NCBI GenBank assembly: GCA_029058705.1
Contig: JAIDXA010000307.1
Location: 1 to 11,097 of the forward strand
DNA: 11,097 nucleotides
Origin: Paramuribaculum sp.
Lineage (GTDB): Bacteria; Bacteroidota; Bacteroidia; Bacteroidales; Muribaculaceae
Direction: 5' to 3'
Shown here in pieces: positions 5,832 through 11,097 of this stretch (position 1 is the first letter of the stretch; the number at the start of each line of letters is the position of its first letter). Position numbers and translations under genes: made by a program. The notes beneath the pieces were generated by a model that saw only the letters and a list, made by a program, of their open reading frames with translations, ran no database searches and was not told the DNA's origin.

Positions 5832-7142
5832 ATGACTAATACAGCACCACTTCAAGGAATTAAAGTTGTTGATTTCACAGAGGTCCAGTCCGGTCCCTCA
5901 TGCACCCAGATGCTCGCATGGCTTGGAGCCGAAGTCATTAAAATCGAGCGCCCTGGAGTCGGCGACGCAACTCGCAAGGAACTGCAGTTCAACCCTGATC
6001 TTCCTTCCTACTATTTCCTTCAGTTAAATTCCGACAAGAAATCGATCTCACTTGACGCCAAAACCCCCGATGGCAAGGAGATCCTGACAAAACTCATCAA
6101 AGAGTGCGACATTTTTGTCGAAAACCTCCATCCCGGCGCGATGGACAAGCTCGGCTTCAGCTGGGAAGCGGTACATCAGCTCAATCCGAAATGCATCTAC
6201 GGAACAATCAAAGGATTTCCACTTTCGTCAAAATACAAAGATCTGAAAGCATATGAACCTATTGCCCAGGTGACAGCGGCAGCCGCATCTACCACCGGAT
6301 GGTATGACGGCCAATACAACGTACCGACCCAGTCGGGAGCCGCTCTCGGCGACTCAAACACCGGAATGCACCTTCTGATCGGCCTTCTTGCGGCTCTACA
6401 GCAGCGTAATCACACAGGAGAGGGTTGTTACGTCTATCAGTCAATGCACAATGCATGCCTCAACCTGTGCCGAATCAAGACACGTGACCAGCTGACCCTC
6501 GACAAAATCGGCTATCTGACACAATTCCCGCAATATCCCGATGGAAAATTCGGCGACTGCGTTCCACGCTCCGGAAACATTGAAGGTGGCGGCGTCTTAG
6601 GGTGGACCTACAAGTGCAAACCAGCCGGAGGCTATGATTCGGAAGTCGATGCCAACAATTATGTCTACGTGATTCTACAACGTGGCGAAAAAGATTTCGA
6701 ACTGTTCTGCAAGGCTACTGGCTTCGAAGACTGGCTGACTAATCCCGACTTCAATACAGCAGACGCCCGCGACCGCCACAAAGATGAAATCTACCAGAGA
6801 ATTGGCGCATGGACAGCCGACAAAACGAAATTCGAAGTCACTTCGATTCTCGGTGAAGCCGGAGTCCCCGTCGGCCCTGTTCTCTCGACGAAAGAAGTCA
6901 TGACCGACGAATCGCTCTACGACGGCAACACTCTCGTAAAAATCAACCAGGGAGGAGAGATCGGCGAATTCGTGACCGTAGGTTGTCCGTTTACGCTCTC
7001 AAACTTCACTCCGGCCTATGGGCCCTGCCCGTCGCTCGGAGGAAACACTGAAGAAATCCTTAAAGGCCTCGGCTATACACCCGAACAGATCGCATCGTTT
7101 GCCGCAAACGGCACGACAACTCCGGCTCCCAAAGCCCAATGA
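5832..7142 (+). CDS. frc: Formyl-CoA:oxalate CoA-transferase (class III CoA-transferase)
   Basis: It moves CoA from formyl-CoA to oxalate, giving oxalyl-CoA and formate, the entry step of anaerobic oxalate breakdown in the cytoplasm. The 436-residue product is the usual length (Oxalobacter Frc is 428) and aligns through its whole length as I recall that sequence. Conserved features are VDFTEVQSGPSCTQ (Gln19), VIKIER (Arg40), Tyr141 in KAYEPIAQ, and the catalytic Asp174 in GAALGDSNTGMHL, equivalent to Asp169, which forms the aspartyl anhydride. Two active-site differences stand out: Trp48 of Oxalobacter is Glu50 here, and the glycine loop GGGGQP is E-G-G-G-V-L (251-256). The frame is open for 62 codons before the chosen ATG, but the family starts at LQGIKVVDFTE. 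It is first in the oxalate set, 131 bases before oxc. Another CoA donor or a related dicarboxylate is possible; the adjacent oxc favours oxalate. Confidence 0.88.
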   Translation: MTNTAPLQGIKVVDFTEVQSGPSCTQMLAWLGAEVIKIERPGVGDATRKELQFNPDLPSYYFLQLNSDKKSISLDAKTPDGKEILTKLIKECDIFVENLHPGAMDKLGFSWEAVHQLNPKCIYGTIKGFPLSSKYKDLKAYEPIAQVTAAAASTTGWYDGQYNVPTQSGAALGDSNTGMHLLIGLLAALQQRNHTGEGCYVYQSMHNACLNLCRIKTRDQLTLDKIGYLTQFPQYPDGKFGDCVPRSGNIEGGGVLGWTYKCKPAGGYDSEVDANNYVYVILQRGEKDFELFCKATGFEDWLTNPDFNTADARDRHKDEIYQRIGAWTADKTKFEVTSILGEAGVPVGPVLSTKEVMTDESLYDGNTLVKINQGGEIGEFVTVGCPFTLSNFTPAYGPCPSLGGNTEEILKGLGYTPEQIASFAANGTTTPAPKAQ

Positions 7143-7172
7143 TCGGCTTTATACTGAATTTCAAAACGGAGA

Positions 7173-7218
7173 TGACTTGTGGTATGCCCACCGGCCCATC
7201 CACAAGTCACTTCTTTTT
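7173..7218 (+). terminator. Terminator-like hairpin between frc and oxc (possible attenuator)
   Basis: TGACTTGTGG (7173-7182) pairs perfectly over 10 bp with CCACAAGTCA (7200-7209). The 17-base loop can add a further ATG/CAT pairing across a one-base bulge. The right arm is followed by CTTCTTTTT (7210-7218), a U-rich tract as in intrinsic terminators. It sits 30 bases after the frc stop and 55 before the oxc ATG. Since oxc must be expressed with frc for the cycle to run, it may set the frc:oxc ratio by partial termination or protect the 3' end of the frc message. No clear promoter is visible between it and oxc. Confidence 0.65.
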
Positions 7219-7273
7219 CACAACATACCCATACACTTATCCTACAGTCACTCACCCCTAAATCTCAAAGCAC

Positions 7274-9019
7274 ATGTCAACCACCACCAATAGCACTATT
7301 CCTCAGGTGTCTGCTCCTAAATTCCCCGAACAGGTCACAGGAATGTATATACTCGCCGAATCACTGCGCAGACTCGGTCTTTCCGACGTTTACGGACTTG
7401 TCGGCATTCCGGTTACAGAAGTGGCCTACGCCATGCAGAAAATCGGAATGAACTATTATGGATTCCGTTTTGAACAACAGGCGGGAATGGCAGCGGCAAC
7501 ACATGGTTTTCTTACCGGAAAGCCCGGCGTGCTGCTTACCGTCTCCTCGCTCGGTTTCATGAACGGTTTGACCGCAACTGCGAATGCGACCGTCAACTGT
7601 TATCCCATGATTCAGATTTCAGGAGCTTCAGACCCGACAATGGTCGACATGAATGTCGGGACCTACGAACAGCTCGACCAGCTCAACACAGCCCGCCCAC
7701 TTGTCAAAGCCGCATTCCGCTGTTCTTATGCCAAGGATATTCCCTCAGCCGTCGCAAGAGCCTATCGCGCCGCCGTAAGCGGGCGTCCGGGCGGAGTCTA
7801 CATCGACATGACAACTCCTGCTCTCGGCGAAGTCATGAACGCATCCGATGCCGAAAAACTATTTTATGAACCTGTCGACGTTGCCTCTACCGTAGCCCCG
7901 ACGGCAACCTCCGTCAACCGCGCGGCAGAAATGCTTCTTTCGGCAAAAAGGCCTGCAATCCTTCTCGGAAAAGGAGCAGCATATGCGCGCGTCGACGACC
8001 GGATCAAGGAACTGGTGAAAAAATACAACATTCCATATCTATCAATGTCGATGGCCAAAGGGCTTCTTCCCGACAACGGTCCGCTCAGCGCTCTGAGCTG
8101 CCGCTCGACCATAATGGAAAAAGCTGATGTCGTCATGGTCATCGGCGCCAGAATAAACTGGATGCTGTCGTTCGGACGTGGAAAATGGAATCCGGCAATG
8201 AAATTCATCCAGCTTGACATCGAGCCGACCGAAATAGACCGCAACGTACCTATTGCAGCTCCGGTCATCGGCGACATGAACGAATCGCTCGCCATGATTC
8301 TCGAAGCCATGAATGGACGAACGATGTCGGCCGATCCTCAATGGGTAGCATCGCTTCAGGCTGAGGCGAAAATCAAGAATGAGAAATTCCAGACACGATT
8401 GCAGGACGCGGCCTCGGCAAACCCGATGAACCACTTGAGCGCATTGTCGGTGATCAAACCGATTCTCGAATCCAACCCTGACATCATCCTCGTGAACGAA
8501 GGCGCCAACACCCTCGACGACACCCGCGACTCTGTTGACATGTCGCTTCCGCGTCATCGAGTCGACTGCGCTACATGGGCAATCATGGGAATGGGAATGG
8601 GATCGGCGATCGGAGCCGCCGTCTCTACCGGAAAACAGGTTGTCGCAATAGAAGGCGACTCCGCGTTCGGATTCTCCGGAATGGACTTCGCGACAATCTG
8701 CCGCTACAAACTTCCGGTGACAGTCGTTGTGTTCAACAACGGAGGCATATACAACGGCGTTGGCGTAAATCCATCCGGAGGCGACGCTCCCGCACCTACC
8801 ACACTCGACATCAACGCCAGCTACAATCTGATAGGCCAGGCTTTCGGAGCCGACAACTACCGCGTCGACAACGCCACCGATCTAAAGAAAGTCCTTGAAT
8901 CAGCCATTGCCTCACGCAAGCCATGTCTTATCGACGTGCAGCTAAGCGCCGATTCCGGCAAGGAATCCGGTCACATCGGATATCTTAACCCGACGCCTCT
9001 GATCGACTATACCGTCTGA
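7274..9019 (+). CDS. oxc: Oxalyl-CoA decarboxylase (thiamine-diphosphate dependent)
   Basis: It decarboxylates oxalyl-CoA to formyl-CoA and CO2, consuming a proton; formyl-CoA is returned to Frc. The 581-residue length is close to the 564-568 of known Oxc. The N-terminal PYR domain has GLVGIPVTEVA (41-51), the cofactor-activating Glu67 (FRFEQQAG) and Tyr131-Glu132 (GTYEQLDQLN), equivalent to Tyr120-Glu121 of Oxalobacter. The middle domain has the ADP-site-like LGKGAAYARVDD and IGARINWMLSFGRGKWN. The C-terminal PP domain has the ThDP/Mg motif from EGDS (460-463) to FNN (487-489), then Tyr493 in GGIYNG, equivalent to Tyr483. The tail ESGHIGYLNP supplies the Ser553 equivalent (Ser565). Unusual: the His before the catalytic Glu (HEQ in Oxalobacter and E. 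coli) is Phe66. Other members of the family act on 2-hydroxyacyl-CoA, but the neighbouring frc supports oxalyl-CoA. Confidence 0.92.
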   Translation: MSTTTNSTIPQVSAPKFPEQVTGMYILAESLRRLGLSDVYGLVGIPVTEVAYAMQKIGMNYYGFRFEQQAGMAAATHGFLTGKPGVLLTVSSLGFMNGLTATANATVNCYPMIQISGASDPTMVDMNVGTYEQLDQLNTARPLVKAAFRCSYAKDIPSAVARAYRAAVSGRPGGVYIDMTTPALGEVMNASDAEKLFYEPVDVASTVAPTATSVNRAAEMLLSAKRPAILLGKGAAYARVDDRIKELVKKYNIPYLSMSMAKGLLPDNGPLSALSCRSTIMEKADVVMVIGARINWMLSFGRGKWNPAMKFIQLDIEPTEIDRNVPIAAPVIGDMNESLAMILEAMNGRTMSADPQWVASLQAEAKIKNEKFQTRLQDAASANPMNHLSALSVIKPILESNPDIILVNEGANTLDDTRDSVDMSLPRHRVDCATWAIMGMGMGSAIGAAVSTGKQVVAIEGDSAFGFSGMDFATICRYKLPVTVVVFNNGGIYNGVGVNPSGGDAPAPTTLDINASYNLIGQAFGADNYRVDNATDLKKVLESAIASRKPCLIDVQLSADSGKESGHIGYLNPTPLIDYTV

Positions 9020-9076
9020 CACGGTCGCCGTCAACTACTTTATCTATTTTTTACAAACTCTTTCAATTTGTTAGTC

Positions 9077-10057
9077 ATGGGTCTTAGTCATGTCATATTG
9101 TATGCCATCGTCCCGATTATAGTTGTCATGCTTGCCGGATTCATTTCAGGCAAAAAAGGCGCGTTCAACGGCGATGACTCGAAAAAATTCAACAAGGTCG
9201 TGCTTGACTTCGCATTGCCGGCAGCTTTGTTTGTGTCGATAGTCCAGTCAACCCGAGAAGAACTTGCACGCGATGCCAAACTGACACTTGTGTCGACAAT
9301 CGGCATCATGGCCTGTTTCATGCTGGTCTATTTCATCTTTAAATACTGCTTCAAAAAGAACAACGGCGCTGATGCGGCAGTATCGGCCCTGATCAGTGGG
9401 TCGCCGACAATCGGATTTCTCGGTTTTGCCGTTCTTGAACCGATATTCGGCACTTCACCGACCGTGGCTCTTGTCGTAGCGATTGTCGGAATTGTCGTAA
9501 ATGCAATCGGAATTCCTGTCGGGCTCTCTTTAATGAACGCATCGCTCGAAAAACAGAATCCCGGTTCGACAAAAAAAGAAAGCGCATGGAAGCCTGTGTT
9601 GCACGCACTCGCACAACCTGTGGCATGGGCTCCGATCCTCGCTGTTGTCTGGGTTCTCGTCGGAATCCCCTGGCCAAAAGAGTTCAGCCCGTCATTCGAC
9701 CTCATCGCCAAAGCCAATGCATCGATGGCCGTATTCTCGGCTGGCATCACACTCTCATCTGTCAAATTCACCCTCAACTGGCAGGCCGTTCTCGGCTCGA
9801 TACTCAAAATGGTCATGATGCCGGCCGTCGTCCTGATTCTCGGAATGATTTTCAGAATGGATCCACTGAATCTGAAAATGCTGGTTGTGGCAAGCGCCCT
9901 TCCTCCGGCTTTCTCCGGAATCATCATTGCCGACGAATATAACACCTACGTTGCGACAGGCACATCGTCATTGACCCTCAGCGTCATTCTGTTTGTCGGA
10001 TTCTGTCCGCTCTGGATATGGCTGACCGATATAGCCTTGCGTTCTTTCGCTTGTTAA
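9077..10057 (+). CDS. yfdV: AEC-family carrier, YfdV-like, probable oxalate/formate transporter
   Basis: This is a 326-residue inner-membrane carrier of the auxin efflux carrier (AEC) family, about 10 hydrophobic helices in two halves. It closely resembles E. coli YfdV as I recall it: PIIVVMLAGFISGKKGAF near the start, FNKVVLDFALPAALFVSI (38-55), SGSPTIGFLGFAVLEP (107-122), NAIGIPVGL (142-150), and LPPAFSGIIIADEYN (275-289). In E. coli yfdV sits with yfdW (frc) and yfdU (oxc), the same set of genes as here, so oxalate import or formate export is the likely task; substrate has not been shown from sequence. The start is the ATG at 9077, 57 bases after the oxc stop; a TTG at 9068 is in frame but less likely. 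It is probably cotranscribed with oxc. Confidence 0.88.
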   Translation: MGLSHVILYAIVPIIVVMLAGFISGKKGAFNGDDSKKFNKVVLDFALPAALFVSIVQSTREELARDAKLTLVSTIGIMACFMLVYFIFKYCFKKNNGADAAVSALISGSPTIGFLGFAVLEPIFGTSPTVALVVAIVGIVVNAIGIPVGLSLMNASLEKQNPGSTKKESAWKPVLHALAQPVAWAPILAVVWVLVGIPWPKEFSPSFDLIAKANASMAVFSAGITLSSVKFTLNWQAVLGSILKMVMMPAVVLILGMIFRMDPLNLKMLVVASALPPAFSGIIIADEYNTYVATGTSSLTLSVILFVGFCPLWIWLTDIALRSFAC

Positions 10058-10109
10058 AAAACGGGCTTATGAGCATTTCTCTTAACTCCGTATGTTGATT
10101 TAATCACCC

Positions 10110-10157
10110 GCCTCCTGCCCTTCGATCCGAACCAAGCCGTAGAGCAGGAGGCTTTTT
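10110..10157 (+). terminator. Intrinsic terminator after the oxalate cluster
   Basis: GCCTCCTGC (10110-10118) and GCAGGAGGC (10144-10152) form a perfect 9-bp GC-rich stem with a 25-base loop, followed directly by TTTTT and CCTT. It lies 52 bases after the yfdV stop, so it should end the frc-oxc-yfdV transcript. It also ends only 22 bases before the ATG of the next gene, leaving no room for a promoter between; the nifJ promoter must overlap the hairpin or lie before it, in which case the hairpin could act in the nifJ leader. Confidence 0.8.
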
Positions 10158-10179
10158 CCTTCCCCCACACCCAGCCACC

Positions 10180-11097
10180 ATGGACTCACAAAACCTGCAA
10201 AACATGGACGGATGCACTGCCGCCGCCCATATCGCCTATGCATTAAGCGAGATCGCCACCATCTATCCGATCACTCCGATCGCATCAATGGGCGAAACCG
10301 CCGACAAATGGGCCATATCCGGACGAAACAACATCTTCGGCTCCACAATGGAGATAAAAGAAATGGAAAGCGAACTTGGTGCGGCCGGAGCTACTCATGG
10401 CGCTCTGGCGGCAGGAGCACTCGCAACCACCTTCACCTCTTCACAGGGGTTGCTGCTGATGATCCCGAACATGTATAAGATTGCAGGAGAGCAGCTGCCG
10501 GGTGTTTTCCATGTCGGATGCCGTTCGCTCGCATCTCATGCCCTGAGTATATTCGGCGACCATCAGGACGTGATGGCTTGCCGCTCGACAGGATTCGTCA
10601 TGCTTGCATCCTCATCCGTGCAGGAAACGATGGATCTCGCTCTTGTCGCCCACCTTGCGGCAATCGAGGGCTCTCTTCCGGTTCTCCATTTCTTCGACGG
10701 CTGGCGCACATCAAACGAAACCTCAACCATATCAGTAATTCCCTACGATGACATCCGTCCACTTGTCAACTACGACAAAGTAAACGAATTCCGCCGCCGC
10801 GCAATGAATCCGGAACACCCAGATCTCAGAGGCACATCCCAAGGCCCAGACGTCTATTTCCAATGCAGGGAAGCAGCCAACCCCGCCTACGATGCCATGA
10901 CCGCAATCATCGCCGAAGCCATGAAAAAAGTCGGACAGCTGACAGGTCGCAATTATCATCCTGTCGACTACCATGGCTCGCTTTCGGCCGAATGTGTGAT
11001 CGTCTCGATCGGATCCTCTGCCCAGGTGATTGCCGAATCTGTCGATACCCTCAACAATTCCGGCTACAATGTCGGGGCTGTCAACATCCGTCTTTAC
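10180..11097 (+). CDS. nifJ: Pyruvate:ferredoxin (flavodoxin) oxidoreductase, N-terminal 306 residues
   Basis: This ThDP and iron-sulfur enzyme oxidises pyruvate with CoA to acetyl-CoA and CO2, reducing ferredoxin, in the cytoplasm of anaerobes. The full single-chain form is near 1170-1200 residues; the window ends inside the second domain, so only about a quarter is seen. Domain I carries YPITP with Thr32, MESELGAAGATHGAL with Glu65, TFTSSQGLLLMIPNMYKIAG and CRSLASHALSIFGDHQDVMA with Arg115; these correspond to Thr31, Glu64 and Arg114 of the Desulfovibrio africanus enzyme. Then FFDGWRTSNE, NPEHPDLRGTSQGPDVYFQ and, from about residue 268, the start of the transketolase-C-like domain (VIVSIGSS). 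The first ATG (MDSQNLQNMDGCTAAAHIAY) matches the family start MDGN-x-A. It lies downstream of a terminator, so it is probably a separate unit and not dedicated to oxalate. Confidence 0.92.
   Translation, partial: MDSQNLQNMDGCTAAAHIAYALSEIATIYPITPIASMGETADKWAISGRNNIFGSTMEIKEMESELGAAGATHGALAAGALATTFTSSQGLLLMIPNMYKIAGEQLPGVFHVGCRSLASHALSIFGDHQDVMACRSTGFVMLASSSVQETMDLALVAHLAAIEGSLPVLHFFDGWRTSNETSTISVIPYDDIRPLVNYDKVNEFRRRAMNPEHPDLRGTSQGPDVYFQCREAANPAYDAMTAIIAEAMKKVGQLTGRNYHPVDYHGSLSAECVIVSIGSSAQVIAESVDTLNNSGYNVGAVNIRLY

Noticed and set aside
9018..9060. Small hairpin ACGG-TCG-CCGT after oxc followed by T-rich sequence
   Set aside because: Only 4 bp of stem and no direct T-run, too weak to call a terminator.
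10147..10152. GGAGG-like Shine-Dalgarno site for nifJ
   Set aside because: It is the right arm of the terminator stem, about 28 bases from the ATG, too far to act, and this lineage seldom uses such sites.
10180..11097. Oxalate oxidoreductase, a relative of PFOR, given the oxalate cluster next door
   Set aside because: The visible part keeps the pyruvate-enzyme pattern (YPITP, Glu65, Arg115) and single-chain N-terminus, whereas oxalate oxidoreductase is built of separate subunits; a terminator also separates it from the cluster.

Overview
The window looks like a chromosomal piece of a gut-type Bacteroidales bacterium; a Muribaculaceae-like member is my guess, not something the sequence proves. 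The evidence is two Bacteroidetes-style promoters (TAnnTTTG -7 boxes with upstream TTTG), A/T-rich leaders without Shine-Dalgarno sites, and a sodium-pump methylmalonyl-CoA decarboxylase operon whose gamma-like subunit carries a lamin-tail domain. It is densely coding, with no gene-free stretch over 300 bases. I see no tRNA, rRNA, CRISPR array or insertion sequence.

Minus strand, read from about 5700 down to 1: first a membrane protein (YczE/YitT-like) fused to a cytidylate-kinase-like domain, with its own promoter. Then comes a methylmalonyl-CoA decarboxylase operon in the order mce (epimerase), mmdA (carboxyltransferase), a lamin-tail/OadG-like membrane subunit, mmdC (biotin carrier) and mmdB (Na+-pumping beta subunit, cut off). 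With no biotin carboxylase gene, this is a decarboxylating Na+ pump that completes the succinate-to-propionate route. The first 19 bases are not genomic: they match the Tn5/Nextera mosaic end with two mismatches, so the contig edge is an untrimmed adapter and mmdB is truncated by assembly.

Plus strand, from 5832 to the right end: an oxalate-degradation set consisting of formyl-CoA:oxalate CoA-transferase (frc), oxalyl-CoA decarboxylase (oxc) and an AEC-family carrier resembling E. coli YfdV, followed by the first 306 codons of a pyruvate:ferredoxin oxidoreductase (nifJ/por). The trio matches the enzymes and carrier of E. coli yfdW-yfdU-yfdV. A 27-bp inverted repeat lies 40 bp before frc. A terminator-like hairpin sits between frc and oxc, and a second between yfdV and nifJ.

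Frc would load CoA from formyl-CoA onto oxalate, and Oxc would decarboxylate oxalyl-CoA back to formyl-CoA plus CO2, so the two form a cycle that consumes oxalate and a proton and releases formate. The AEC carrier is the only transporter candidate in the window for oxalate or formate; the classical antiporter OxlT is not here. The left operon also decarboxylates a CoA thioester, but conserves the energy as a sodium gradient. The most interesting points are the altered active-site residues of Frc (no Trp48 equivalent, changed glycine loop) and Oxc (Phe beside the catalytic Glu), the lamin-tail/OadG fusion, the membrane/kinase fusion, and the hairpins inside the oxalate cluster.
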